The position numbers and the translations under genes were made by a program. The notes below the pieces were generated by a model. The model was not told where the DNA came from and made no database searches. It worked only from the letters and a program-made list of their open reading frames with translations. Of a stretch of DNA of 64,000 nucleotides, positions 11,580-22,687 are shown piece by piece. Position 1 is the stretch's first letter. Every line of letters begins with the position of its first letter. Origin of the DNA: Pinus tabuliformis (Eukaryota; Streptophyta; Pinopsida; Pinales; Pinaceae); contig CM062820.1 of NCBI GenBank assembly GCA_031772625.1, forward strand, positions 92,592,421-92,656,420, given 5' to 3'.

Positions 11580-12036
11580 CCGCCTCCCATTCCACCATTG
11601 TATGGTGTTAGTTCAGGAAGATGAATTCGGTACTGAACATGTGATATATTACCTTAGTCAAACTTTAAATCCAACTGAGCTAAAATACTCACATGTGGAG
11701 AAATTGGCATTGGCAGCTGTTCAAGCTGTCCAACGTTTTTGTCACTACATTTTACTAATTAAAACTACAGTAATTTCTGATTGCAACCCTATGATCTACA
11801 TTTTGACCAAGCAATTGCTAGGGGGCAAGTACTCCAAATGGATTGTGATCCTGCAGGAGTTCGACTTGGAATTTGAAAAGTCTAAGTCTAAGAAATCTTT
11901 AGTTTTTGCGGAGTTAATGTGTGACTTCCTGCGTGCTGACATGGAAACTATGGCGGAGGAGCCCATTGCAGATGAATCCTTGTTTCTAATCAGCACTTTA
12001 GATCCGTGGTATGGGGATATCATCGTTTATCTCTAG
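11580..12036 (+). pseudogene. Tat element first RNase H and connection
   Basis: This is the retroelement-type RNase H after RT, seen in phrases such as ELKYSHVEKLALAAV and FDLEFEKSKSKKS. It joins the RT part on one side and the integrase part on the other. Part of a broken element. Confidence 0.85.
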
Positions 12037-12059
12037 ACCCAATCCTTTTGGCCAGAAAT

Positions 12060-13250
12060 TTCAAGGTCAGAACATCGAAAAATACGATTCCAGTCCCAAC
12101 AATTCAGAATTATTGGAGATACTCTTTATCGCCGTGGGGCAGACTCTGTTTTTCGACGTTGTTTAACACATGAGGAAGCTGAAAGGGTTCTAAATGACTG
12201 TCACTCTAGATCATGTGGCGGTCATATGTCTAGGTATGCCACAGCCCAAAAGATATTGCGGGCTGGCTACTTCTAGCCGTCCTTGTTTAAAGATTGTATT
12301 AACGCAGTCCGAAAATGCCACAACTGCCAAATTTTTGATCGAAAGATGCGCGCTCCACCTGCTCCTCTCCACCCTATAATTGTCGTTGGTCCTTTTGCCA
12401 AATGGGGTATCGATTTTATTACATGTAACCCTCACTCGGCCGGGGGCATGCGTATATCATCCTTGCGGTAGATTATTTTACCAAGTGGGCCGAGGCGATG
12501 CCTACATTTGAGGCAGACGGCAAAACAGCTGCAATTTTCGTGTTCAATCATATAATTGCTAGGTTTGGTGTTCCACAAGCGATTATCATTGATCATGGGC
12601 GTCATTTTCGAAACGTTATGATGACTGAACTTACAGGCCAGCTTGGCTTGCGTCAAAATAGTTCAACTCCTTATTATCCACAAGTTAATGGTCTGGTTGA
12701 ATCCATCAACAAAGTTTTAGTCATCATGATCCGACGAATCATTGGGATTCATCGGTCGAATTGGCATAACATGCTATTTTCAGCGCTTTGGGCGTATCAA
12801 ACCTCAGTAAAAACGTCAACAGGGTTCACTCCTTTCCAACTAGTTTATGGTCTGGAAGTTGTGTTACCCATTGAATGCGAAATCCCGTCATTGCAAATGG
12901 CCATCGAGTTACTTCCAGCCACTTCCGAAGAGGAAAAACGTTTGTTATACTTGGCTCAACTAGATGAGAATCGACGTGATGCTGCATTGGCGATCGAAAC
13001 TCATGCAAAACGTATTAAAGCTCAGTATGATCGAAATGTGACCCCTCGAAATTTTTCGGAAGGAGACCTAGTCTTATTGTACGATCAAGCTAATGATAAA
13101 TTAGGCGCTGGAAAATTCATTCCTATGTGGCATGGTCCCTATGTTGTCAAGCGAAAGCTAGCAAAAGGGGCCTATGAATTGGTAAACTTTGACGGGGACT
13201 CTTTAGGTAAACCCAGAAATGGTCTTTACCTGAAGAGGTATTATGCTTAA
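12060..13250 (+). pseudogene. Tat element integrase
   Basis: The integrase part includes the zinc-binding region (CHNCQIFDRKM near 12310), the catalytic core (AEAMPTFEADGKTA, IIIDHGRHF, GLVESINKV with the conserved Asp and Glu) and a C-terminal region ending near 13250 (GDLVLLYDQAND, GPYVVKRKL). It would insert the DNA copy and make the 5-bp duplication seen here. Part of a broken element. Confidence 0.92.
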
Positions 13251-13387
13251 AGAATGGGTGTGGAGATTTTTAGTTAGGATAGTTTTCTTTCTAGCTGGTG
13301 TGTTTTAGTTTTAAAAAGTGTGCTTAGCTTAGAGAGTGTTTTTCGTCATTATTCCTGCTTATCTTGGTTTTACTCTTGATTTTATAG

Positions 13388-13806
13388 ATGTCGATGCCTC
13401 TCCAAACATACATTGGTTTCGTTGATGGTGCTTGTCGTAATACACGGAACATTTCTTCCGCAGCTTGGGTTATCTATTCGCCCTCTGACGAGTTGGTATC
13501 TATGCATGGGGTAAGCCTCAGTCAAACAACGAACAACATTGCAGAGTATAGTGCAGTGATTGAGTTATTATCTGAATCTATTTCATTTGGGATTCGAAGT
13601 TTGATAGTGAGGTTAGATTCTGAACTCGTTGTATTACAGCTTAATTGAGTGTATGCCATTAGAAATCCAGTGTTATTGAGATTGTTTTTGAGAGTGTGTC
13701 TCTTGGAACATGAATTTGATTATATTGAATATCAGCATATTCCAAGATCTTTAAATACATTAACAGATGCAATTGCTTCTCGAATGTTAAGTAGACATTT
13801 GCAATA
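13388..13806 (+). pseudogene. Second, archaeal-type RNase H downstream of integrase
   Basis: After a 140-bp gap behind the integrase comes a second RNase H. It reads TYIGFVDGACRNT (first Asp), NNIAEYSAVIELL (catalytic Glu), LIVRLDSELVVLQL (second Asp) and a final IEYQHIPRSLNTLTDAIAS helix. It belongs to the archaeal/plant-like type known as an extra domain in Tat-lineage elements. Here it lies after integrase rather than between the first RNase H and integrase. Part of a broken element. Confidence 0.85.
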
Positions 13807-14127
13807 ATCATACATGTAAATATAAAAGCATTCCATAACATGTTTTACAAGATAAGCCGGTAATAGTGATATAGTATAATATAGGAGTGTGTCAAAATAT
13901 ACATCGTCCTCGATCATAGGTTGAAAAACACCTTATGATCGGCAAAAATGATAAGTACAAAAAGCAAAAAATGTCATATGTATCTACAATAGGCGATCAT
14001 CCTATCACTGGTGATGATCTCGATAAGGAACCACTATACGGGCCACCTTACAAAGGAACCTCCTAAAAGGTCCTGGGACCCCAATCACATAGCGTTGTAG
14101 TCGACGAGGAATGTCATCTATGCCGGT

Positions 14128-15180
14128 CTATGGAATGTCCCCTGTCAAACGCTCTAGATGACTCTCCAACTCGGCCAAGGTCTCTGCTGATTCGTCCTGT
14201 GGGGCTGGTGCCGCTGCAGCTAGTTGTTTCCTCTCGTAAGGCCGGAGAGCGACGGTCGCTGTGGACCCACATCTGCATTTGAAACTTTCACTATCAATTT
14301 TGGGATGAGATAAAAAACAAAAAAAATTAAAATAGGAAAATGTTGAAAATGATTTTACCTGAGTCATCCCATTGCTCTCCTGGTGGAAGAGCCATGTCTG
14401 GGTCACCGCGAAAATCTACCCTAGCATAAGGGAAGTCCTGAATAGCAAAAACCTAGTTTTCCAACCAATGGAAATACTCAGGTTTGAATCGAACGACCTC
14501 TGTCCCCTCGTCAGGATGACGGGCCATAACTGCAACCTATCGCATCAGTTTGGGCTCTCGAGGAAGTCCAGCTCCAACAGTGAGGTGCTGCGGGACCAAC
14601 ATTGGGACCCTCTCCAGACCAAAGCTCACAACCAAAGCAACATATCCAAAGGTCTTCAGTTGTCCATTCTTGGCTCTGGTTAGTTGGCCTTTTACATTAG
14701 CCAACATAGCATCGCACCAGTTGAATATGGTGCCTCGAAAGCAGTCAACTGCCATCCGCATCTGGGATCCAGTGGCAATATGTAGTGCGGCACTCCCACA
14801 GAGCCTGGTAACAGTAAACGTGATCACCATGAGTCCAGGACGGGATATGGTTTTAATGTCTATCCCTTTGTCTCTAGCCTGGTTTTTGCAGAACTCTAGC
14901 TGGAGGCTATCGACAGACTGGCCACCTGGCCTAGTCCCGAATAGAGTCAAGTCTTTGCCTCTCTTAGGCAAACCAGTCAAAAAGTATATGTCTGCCGGCT
15001 CAATTTCGAGCTGGTGGCCACCAATGAAGAAGCATTGGTCCTGTATGCTCCACCTGTCTACCAGCCACTGCAAGAAGTCCACCTGGGCCCTCATGCTAGG
15101 TATGGCCCAGAATTTGTACAAGCCGCATGCCTTCAATGCATCGATCGAAGGTTGGTGATTTAATGCAGCAAGATCTACGT
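14128..15180 (-). pseudogene. Antisense ORF of the Tat element
   Basis: On the minus strand, opposite to gag-pol, a clear coding region encodes about 200 residues between 15136 and 14537, with further coding-like sequence down to about 14128. Phrases such as KACGLYKFWAIPSMR, EIEPADIYFLTGLPKRG and VTRLCGSAALHIATG resemble the plant mobile domain (aminotransferase-like) proteins carried by plant transposons. Antisense additional ORFs are known from Tat relatives such as Grande. A TATA-like box on the same strand lies near 15676. Function unknown; part of a broken element. Confidence 0.7.
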
Positions 15181-15299
15181 TCTCATGCTCCTGTTCTCAC
15201 CAATCAAGCATGATGTATACTCTACATCCAACAAAAAGGCAAATTAGAATGCAAAAAATTAAATTGTTTGGGTCAATTTTGAGAAATTTAGGGTTAAAA

Positions 15300-15470
15300 A
15301 CCCTTGCTGCAGGGACCGCACCCTCTCTATTAGAGACAGTGCATGGGTCCGCACCTTACCTTCACGACAGGTGCGGACCCCTGACTTTTTCCCCATTGAG
15401 AAAAAGTCGGGGTCCGCGGGCTGCCAGTGTTATGCCTGCGGGCCCCCGCACACGGTTTCTAGCCTAAAAA
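15300..15470. other. GC-rich segment sharing a motif with the LTR
   Basis: This segment, just upstream of the antisense ORF on its strand, holds several copies of a ccgcacc / gcggaccc motif. The 14-mer ggtgcggacccctg near 15381 recurs in the 3' LTR near 17691, with a one-base variant in the 5' LTR near 6251. It may be a shared control region for the sense and antisense transcripts; that is inference. Confidence 0.5.
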
Positions 15471-15672
15471 CCCTCTAAAAAATGAAATAAAACCCTAGAA
15501 AATGATTTTAAACGGATGAAATTGAAGAGTAGGATGATGTGGATTACCTGGAGGAGACGGCGCTCGATTCCAACGGATGGATTTTCCGCAATCTTCACGG
15601 GAAGTTTCTGACCAAAAACACTATTTTCTCACCCAAATCTCAAACGGTAAAAATGAATTGACGAAGGCCCTT

Positions 15673-15679
15673 TTTATAA
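15673..15679 (-). promoter_or_regulatory. TATA-like box for the antisense ORF
   Basis: The minus strand reads cttataaaaagggcc here, a good TATA box with a GC-rich right flank, about 540 bp upstream of the antisense ORF. It supports the idea that the antisense ORF has its own promoter inside the element. Not proven. Confidence 0.45.
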
Positions 15680-15699
15680 GTTTTTTGAATAAATGAATT

Positions 15700-17430
15700 G
15701 TAAATTTGTTTATGTTTCACTTTGGAAAGGTAACTTTTGCAGCATTTTTATCCGTCTCAAACAAGTATGAGTAATGTTTGCATTTTTGTTCAGGATAACG
15801 GATTTTTCAGGTGAAATCGGTCATTTTCGACAAAAAAAACATTTAGAGTCACCTTTAAGCTCTTTTCTGACTCCTAAAACATGAAAAGATCGTCGAGTTT
15901 TTCTTTTTAAACTCGTTAAAACGGAACTACAAAGACGGTCCACTTACAACTCTTTTTCTGACCATAAAAACATGAAAAGATTGCTGGATTTTTGTCATTT
16001 CAAATTCGATATTGGTTATAAAACGACGTGTCATTGATCGTTTTTTTACTTTTTCAGATCAGAGGCACTAATTACGAAAAGTACTCCTTGGTCGTAAAGA
16101 TCAAGCGATTCTCTCAAGTATTATTTTATACTTTTTCGGGCTAGGGAGACACAAATTTACGAAAAAGGTCAACCCTGGAGTCTTCTTAAGTTTTTCAGAC
16201 TCTCTAAAATTGAAAAACGCCGAGTTTCTCCTATATTGGACTCGTTAAAATTTAACAGTAAATGACCTGTGCAATTACAAACATGAATGGACCACTCCTT
16301 CTTAGGGTTCGAATTTAAACTAAGTTGGACTCATCCGAAGGATGAGCTTATAATCAAGAAAATGTTATCCTCCTCAAGCTTGTCAAAAATAAAGAGGTAC
16401 TTGCCAGAAATGGTGGGGGAAAAGAGAGAAAAATGAGCTTGTTGTCATACTTTGTAACCACTCTTGAACACGACACTTTTATTCACCTGGGTTGGGAAAT
16501 CTTTTGCCTAACAGTTGATCAAACCACATTGAAAGTCTTCAGCCGGTTTCTGGGTATTAACTTTGGGTCAATTGTCACCAAACCATCTGCTGTGTCGTTA
16601 TGTGTTCAAGAAGACAGTGCCAATAAGCCATTCATCTACAAAATATCTGTCATCCATCTTGACCATCCTTGAGTCAGTCCTTGCAACTAAATTTCTTCAA
16701 CTTGATCGATGATTTCGAGTTGTGGGCTTGCCTACGACGGATCGCTTTATATCGACTTTAGCTCATTATCTAGAAAGATGATCTAGAAATCGTCAGTACC
16801 TTGGGATCTACATGCCTCAATGGCAGGTTTCTCGCCTTCGACGATAGGTTGCATCATTGACCTTCGATCAAAGGACTCCGTGACATGTTTGACATCAACA
16901 CATCTATTCACATCTCATGGATTGTACTAGGTACTTTGAGAGCCATTGACATTACTGGTGGTTTCTCTCACACTTGTTAACAGTTTACATCATTGGCTGG
17001 TAATCAAGTGGTTTCTACCATGTTCGACTCCAACACATTCATTCGCATGGATAGAATCGTACTGTTTCGGGAAGTAGAAATGAAGACCCTGGATCTAGTT
17101 TCCGCAATCCAGGCTGCGAGGAATTTTGTATTCATTATATTGTGGACTAATCATAAACAGATGGTTGCGTCCATACTGTGTCTACATGTGTCTATACTTG
17201 TGATGTATTACAAGATCATTCCTATATCAGAGCAGTAGTTAGTTTTCTAGTCAGCTTTGATCTAAGTATGGGAATGCCTATCTCAGCGATGATATGATCT
17301 CATATATATATTTTGCATTGAATGTTTTTACAAGTTCCAACCAGGCTCTCCACAAGATAATCCTCGAAATGATAAAGTACTTCACTCTTCCTAAATGATA
17401 AATGAAATGCTCATCTACTACAGACTTCGC
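15700..17430. other. 3' spacer of the Tat element
   Basis: A long non-coding spacer between the antisense-ORF promoter region and the polypurine tract. Between 15840 and 16260 it has degenerate repeats of a phrase like ctgactcctaaaacatgaaaaga followed by cgagttt and aactcgtt. No protein domain is seen. Long spacers here are usual for Tat-lineage elements. Confidence 0.6.
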
Positions 17431-17446
17431 ACTTTAGGGGGCAATC
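17431..17446 (+). other. Polypurine tract of the Tat element
   Basis: actttagggggcaatc lies immediately before the 3' LTR. The purine run is the expected primer for plus-strand synthesis, and its form (ttaggggg) is common in Tat-type elements. Confidence 0.8.
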
Positions 17447-18497
17447 TGTTACACAAAAATATTTTCACCATGACTATTTGCAGTCAGTATGGGTCTATCA
17501 TCACTTGTACTGTCCTCCTAAGCAAGTCTCAGACCTCAGCTCTTCAAGTCAAGCTTTGAAAATGAGAGAAAGACATTAAAAATCAACAAAGCTCTGGTTC
17601 CGCACTTTCTCTCACTGTTGCCTACGGTCCCGCACCCCCTGTTCACAATACCTGCGGACCTGCCTGCTCTGTCCCTAAAGGAGTGGGTGCGGACCCCTGT
17701 GAAAGTCAAAAAGGCGCAAGTTTATTCTAAAAAACTCACTTTGGGTTAATTCTAGATGATTCTAGAAGGAATTTTGACGTGGATTAGTCGCTCTTAGGTG
17801 GTTCATGCATCCCACAAGAGAAGGATCTAATCCCTTGATGAGAAGAGCTATCCCTTTGAAGGAGGGCTTTATCCCTTTGAAGGAGGACCTAGTAACTTCC
17901 CTCCATTGCACTATAAATTAAGGCATTGGGCTGGTTGCTAGGGAGGTTAGAAGCTGAACATTTTTTAGGGTGAATGCTGGTGGAATTGAGACTTCCTAGT
18001 TAAGCTTGAGAGGAGAGATCACATACCTTTTTGGTTTCATTGGGAAGAGAGTGAAACTTGTCAAAGTAGAGGAGACTTCTTGTTGGACCCTGGGAGGAGC
18101 TTGTACAACATCAAGGCACAGGTTGTAAAGTTCTTCTTTGATTTGAATTAATACAATCAGATTCATTTTTCTCAACAAATTGTCTTATGTCATTTGTTTC
18201 ATGAATTCCTTGATCATCATGTTAAGTATGCTTTATGATATTGGCTTTTCAGGTGCTATTTAATTTGTTTGCTTGTTTGTGTTTGCAGATTCGCTACAAG
18301 GGAGCTCATTTGGATCAAAGGAGTGAGGCTTCCACAAATTTGCATTGGACCCAAGGTAGGCCTAAACACTTGTTTGCCTTTGTTTATAATTGCATATTTA
18401 GAGAAAGATAGTTTTTGATTGGCTTGCTTGTCACTAGATATCATTAGATTCCAGGAAGGTCTATCTTGTCCGCAAGAACGACTCATTCCGTGTGACA
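17447..18497 (+). repeat. 3' LTR of the Tat element
   Basis: Partner of 6011-7061, also 1,051 bp with no length difference. By eye I count about 25 substitutions between the two. Confidence 0.97.
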
Positions 18498-18502
18498 AGG
18501 GC
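18498..18502. repeat. Target site duplication of the Tat element, right copy
   Basis: agggc, identical to 6006-6010. The LINE ORF1 sequence resumes directly after it. Confidence 0.97.
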
Positions 18503-19085
18503 TGCCAAGAATTTTTCCTTATCGGGGTTATAATATTCTTCCCAATATCTCATGAACAGTCCAACATTATAATGAAAGTAAGGACCATTTTCAAACACTT
18601 TTTCTTTATCTTGCAAGTTCGAGAAAATTACCGTGAAGAAGCCTCTTGCTCCCAACTTTAGCTCAATGTGGCCTCGAGGTTGCCAGTTTTGCTGGAGCCA
18701 TCTGGTGAGGTCCTTTTCCATCGACTATACTCCGATGAACATGCAAATGAGCGCATGGTCTTTCATGTAGCTTCTATATCGCTCCAATTTGTTCATCAGG
18801 ATTATAAATCTTGGTTTCTCCATCGCACATGGTAAACACTTGCCTCTGTTGCCTGCCTGCCATCGTGCTCCAAGGACAGGTCCTGGTTTTCTTGTTTCTT
18901 TCACCTGGTTGCTAGTGTTCTGGCCTTTTCTTGTCGCCGCGTCTCGATAGGAGGGGATCTCTCCCCTCCTCTCCTCCTCTATCATTTCTTCTGGTTCTTG
19001 GTTTCTATGTCTGTCGCTTGATGCAATCTGTGGTTTTTCCTCGCGCCGCCTAACTCATGGCTGCCTGACCATTAGGGTCGCAGAG
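18503..19085 (-). mobile_element. L1-type LINE, 5' part
   Basis: The 5' end of the LINE that continues at 6010-1, read on the minus strand. It holds ORF1: an N-terminal, Arg/Glu-rich region (EEERRGEIPSYRDAATRKGQ, 18985-18900) and the first half of the DUF4283-type core (RWLQQNWQPRGHIELKLG, GFFTVIFSNLQDKEKVFENG, 18720-18503). ORF1 is broken by a stop near 18725 between these two parts. The left edge of element DNA is about 19080, next to a short run of T; a target duplication cannot be found because the 3' end is outside the window. Confidence 0.85.
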
Positions 19086-19192
19086 CGTTTTTTTTTATAA
19101 AAATCCTATCCTCCTCAGATAAACATATGATTAATCCCTACTTTCATTATTGTAATGTCAATGCTAAGGCATTTTATTTTTTGTCATGACAG

Positions 19193-19395
19193 CATGAGAG
19201 GGGATGTAAGAATCTGCTTCAAGAGTATACACAAAAGAGTGATTTACCACTCCCTATCTATCGTTGCAAAATTTTCAAAAAATTACATTTGCCAACTTAC
19301 ATAAGTTTTGTTGAAGTCTCTGGGATTCAATACAAAGGGGGTGCTGCAAGAACTAAAAAGGAAGCAGAAACGAAGGTTGCCCGAGTAGCATTACG
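19193..19395 (+). CDS. dsRNA-binding domain exon, HYL1/DRB1-like (partial gene)
   Basis: After a splice acceptor (gtcatgacag) an open frame encodes one whole double-stranded RNA-binding motif: CKNLLQEYTQKSDLPLPIY (helix 1), the beta sheet with FVEVSGIQYKGGA, and the final helix ARTKKEAETKVARVALRAL. The KKEAE-A-ALRAL end and CKNLLQEY start resemble the second dsRBD of plant HYL1/DRB1, the partner of Dicer-like 1 in microRNA processing. The first dsRBD is not in the window; the LINE with the nested Tat element occupies the 19 kb upstream. The donor site is unclear (aagcttgtgg, not a standard GT context), so this may be a broken gene, or one exon of a gene with a giant intron. Confidence 0.65.
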
Positions 19396-19570
19396 GGCAC
19401 TTGAAGCACAAGCTTGTGGGTTGCTACATATTCTGTTATGTGAATTGTTTTTTCTTGCATGTTGCTTTGATGATAATGTTGTTAGTTTCTTATTGGGATA
19501 CTTATTTATGACATGCATATTGTAGATGTTTCTGTCTCAAGCTACTATCCCAAACATTTCTCCCTCTTAG

Positions 19571-19804
19571 GATGTTGGTTTTATTGTTTTGACTTCTCTG
19601 GTTGAAGCCTCTCTAAGAAAAAGGGACATAATACAATCAACCTCTGAAGAGAAGGAGACTGCTAAAACAAAACAAAATTTTACATCTAGTAATTCTATGC
19701 AAGTTGAAAATGGTCAGGGGAATGTTAGTAAGTTTGTTCCCTTCAGCATGGCATTGCACCCCCATAAGATGGCATCGATGTTGCAACTTGACATGTCGTA
19801 CAAG
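19571..19804 (+). CDS. Possible following exon of the dsRBD gene
   Basis: Between a good acceptor (tccctcttag) and a good donor (acaag|gtgaaac) lies a 234-bp stretch open in one frame (78 codons, phase 0 at both ends). It encodes a Lys/Glu/Ser-rich linker (LRKRDIIQSTSEEKETAKTK) and a part rich in Met and His. HYL1-like proteins have charged, poorly conserved C-terminal regions, so this fits as the next exon, but there is no domain to prove it. Its link to 19193-19395 is inferred. Confidence 0.35.
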
Positions 19805-20640
19805 GTGAAACTTTCCTTCCACATTCCCCCACTCCTCTTATCGACGTTCCTTTGCACCTCTTGGTGCAATTGCTAGTTTATAAAAGTGAGTCACTTCATA
19901 AAATAATTTATTTGTGAAAATGAACTTATAAGCAAAGCTAGCAAGAGAATAATGTCACGTGGTTGTTTGTTACTGTTGGTGCTTGAAACTGGCTATCCTT
20001 GTAGGTTTCGCCTTGTTTTTCCCTCGACATATGACTCATTTTGTATTCCTATGGTCAAAATTGCATACTTGAATCTTCATGACAAATCAATTATATTTGT
20101 CTTGCATTAATATTATCACTATAATAGTCATTATAACTTATAAAAATTATTATTATATTAAATAAAAAAACTAAAACCTTAATCTTAAATTGATAATTAT
20201 CAAAAATTTTACAATTATAAGATATAATTATCATTATAGTAATTTTAAAAATCAATTATAATCAAAATACAAAATTTTAATTATTAAAGTAATTAAAAAA
20301 TTAAAATATAAAACATAAATAATAAAAATTTCAAATAAAAATTAAAATTAAATAAATTTAATTTAAAATATAAAATATAAATAAATAAATAAAATAAAAC
20401 AAAATTTAAACATATATAAATAAAATAAAATAAAACAAATAAAAAGAAAATAATATTAAACCTAAACTTGACCAAGTAACCCACTTCCCTTACCATTCGA
20501 AATGGCCAGACGTGAGTGTATTACTTAACATAAGGTATGAACACTTCATGTCCCATTAAAATATTAATGAAAATATGAGCGTGTGTGCATTACTTAAAAT
20601 ATTGGTGACCTATTTATATTAAAAAAGTTTAACATTTTTG
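19805..20640. other. AT-rich intron or intergenic DNA
   Basis: From about 20060 to 20470 the sequence is almost pure A/T, with runs such as aaataaaataaaa. It has no coding signal. If the dsRBD gene is real, this is part of its next intron or its 3' flank. Confidence 0.6.
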
Positions 20641-22340
20641 CCGGATCACACTCCCCGATCAGGGTGTAACTAGGATAGAGTAGGTCTGTTCCTCCCAGTG
20701 AATTAATATGATGATTTTGATAAGGTACTCTGCGACCTTGTACATGCACAAGGCACATGGAACGGTGGCCTCTCGCATGCCTTTACTTAATGACATTTAA
20801 GAAGGTGGTAACAATATTCTTGAGGGGAAAGTTTCGAGTTTTCATATTGATAAGTTTGGTAATTTCTCTGTTCGTAATCCTTGTTCGAATCCACCTTGGT
20901 TTGAGCAACTCAATGGCTTGGGGGAGGTGTCCTTTGCGGTCCTTCATTGGGTGTCGGCTCATCCATAGTCACTTCAAACCACCGTAAACGAGTATGTTTT
21001 CGGTCCTAATCTTTGTCTCTCTACGACCATGGCTAATTCCCTAGTTTTGATGGTCTTTGAGAAGAATGGAAATATTTTGCATTGGATGGTTTGGAAGGTG
21101 TTCCACTGGAAATCTCATCTGGAAATTGCAGTATGGTATCAAGGTTTCTTTATTTGCTTTACTCGTGTCTATTTATTTTAGAATTCTCTTGCCGCATATG
21201 GGCATTTGGGTGGGCAGGGCCTTTGTCTTGTTCTTGACTACCCTCTTGGCCTTGCCCATGGCGTCGTGGAGTTGGTTTCCTTTTGAATGTTGGTAGAATA
21301 GGTTCTGAGGCTTATGGTTTTCGATATGAGAGTGACTCGGCTCATTCTTATGGCCTCAATTGCGCTAGACAAAGAGGGACCCTTGTTTCCTGGTTCGGGA
21401 ATTCTTTATATTTTTGGGTGGAAGTCTGCATCAGAGGGAAGCATTGGGTTATGAACAAGATGAGACTCTCACATATGGTTAATGTGGCAGGTCCCCTGGT
21501 CCGGCACGACCCATCCTCGGGTTGGCTAACATGGTCCAAGTCTTCAATCATCATTTATTTCTGCAACCTTTGAACCATGGCCCGTGCCGTTGTTCGGAAG
21601 GGCAAGGCCACCCGGGGCTCTCGTGGCGGAGGCAATAAATCTCGAGGCATGCCTGAGTCTCGTCTCCTTAATGAATCTGAGGGTAAACCTTGTGGCCACA
21701 AATTTGTCTCCCGTATAATCAACGAAGTTGCCTCTGCGTACCATGAGGGCAGCTCTGCCCAAGTTCGCCAACTGATAGAAGCATGGGAAGTCGAGCTTAA
21801 CCAACAAGTTGGCCTTATGGATAATGATATGGAAGATTGGCAATCATTAGTGCCTGACCCTGGACACTCTTAGGGAAGAACCTCTTAGTATAAGAAAACT
21901 CTCCATCTATATTGGATGATGAAGAATCTGTTGGTGAAAGCTTTGACACATCTCCCTTCTGGTTCGACCCCGTCTTCTCAACGGTTCCCAGATTATAGCA
22001 AGGATCTCCAACATATCCAATTTCAGCTCCAAAGGCAGCATGGTCGCCTCAGTCGTATTGAACAACATATCTCATGTATCCCACACTCTGAGCTTCAAGG
22101 CTCAAGTGTGAAGGATCTTGCTCTTGTTGATTAAGTTGATGATGAATAGTTGGATGTTTCCTTGTTTAGTTTTTTGTATGCAACAGTCCCAAATTTTACA
22201 TGCTTATGCTTATAGTTATCTAGAATCTAAGAAGTTTAAGGACATACATACTTATTTAGCTTGGATTGACAGACTCAACATTTTTTTTTGGATGGCTTAT
22301 CATGTTGTTAGGTGGTCAACATACTCGGTTTCCCTCTAAG
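20641..22340 (+). other. Unclassified coding-like remnant, possibly a LINE 3' region
   Basis: The plus strand has a chain of short open frames. The most protein-like is 21577-21873 (98 codons): a basic start (ARAVVRKGKATRGSRGGGNK) and an acidic end (DNDMEDWQSL). It is preceded by a frame at 21283-21573 and followed by 21916-22134, which contains a helix-prone phrase (LSRIEQHIS). I do not recognise a family. The basic-then-coil arrangement recalls the ORFs behind RNase H at 23.8 and 27.0 kb, so it may be another LINE 3' end, but there is no RNase H here. Low certainty. Confidence 0.3.
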
Positions 22341-22639
22341 CAGGTTGAGGCCACCTAACCACTCAGTTTTTAGATGCAACCTGCATGTTTTTGAAAGATA
22401 ATGAAAAGAAAGTTCATACCAAGCTTACAAAAAAAAGTTTTAACATTCTACATTCCACGCTTATGATCATATGAAACTTCCACTCATCGGGCAACAAAAT
22501 TAATTGACTATTAAGTTTACATATGAAACACATAAAACCTATCTGATTTGAAACCTTTTGACGACTAAAATCATTTTGGGTCTAACATGCCAATTGTCTT
22601 CTCTCTCCTCCAATCATCCCACAAATAAGTTTAAACGTT

Positions 22640-22643
<4 letters not shown>

Positions 22644-22687
<44 letters not shown>

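Larger units (their letters stand above)
6011..18497 (+). mobile_element. Ty3/gypsy Tat-lineage LTR retrotransposon, near full length, broken
   Basis: A 12,487-bp LTR element with equal-length LTRs (1,051 bp each), TG...CA ends, a primer binding site, a polypurine tract and 5-bp target duplications. Parts in order: 5' LTR, primer site, Gln/Pro/Tyr-rich gag leader, gag, zinc knuckle, protease, RT, RNase H, integrase, a second archaeal-type RNase H, an antisense ORF, a long 3' spacer, polypurine tract, 3' LTR. The extra RNase H, the antisense ORF and the large size place it in the Tat lineage (relatives of Grande and Ogre). The coding part is broken, with roughly ten breaks. I counted about 25 differences between the LTRs (about 2.4 percent), giving roughly 1 to 6 million years depending on whether a fast or a conifer-like substitution rate is used. 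Confidence 0.96.

Noticed and set aside
17996-18178. A 60-codon minus-strand frame that occurs identically at 6560-6742
   Set aside because: It lies in both LTRs of the Tat element; the match is simply the LTR repeat, not a gene family.
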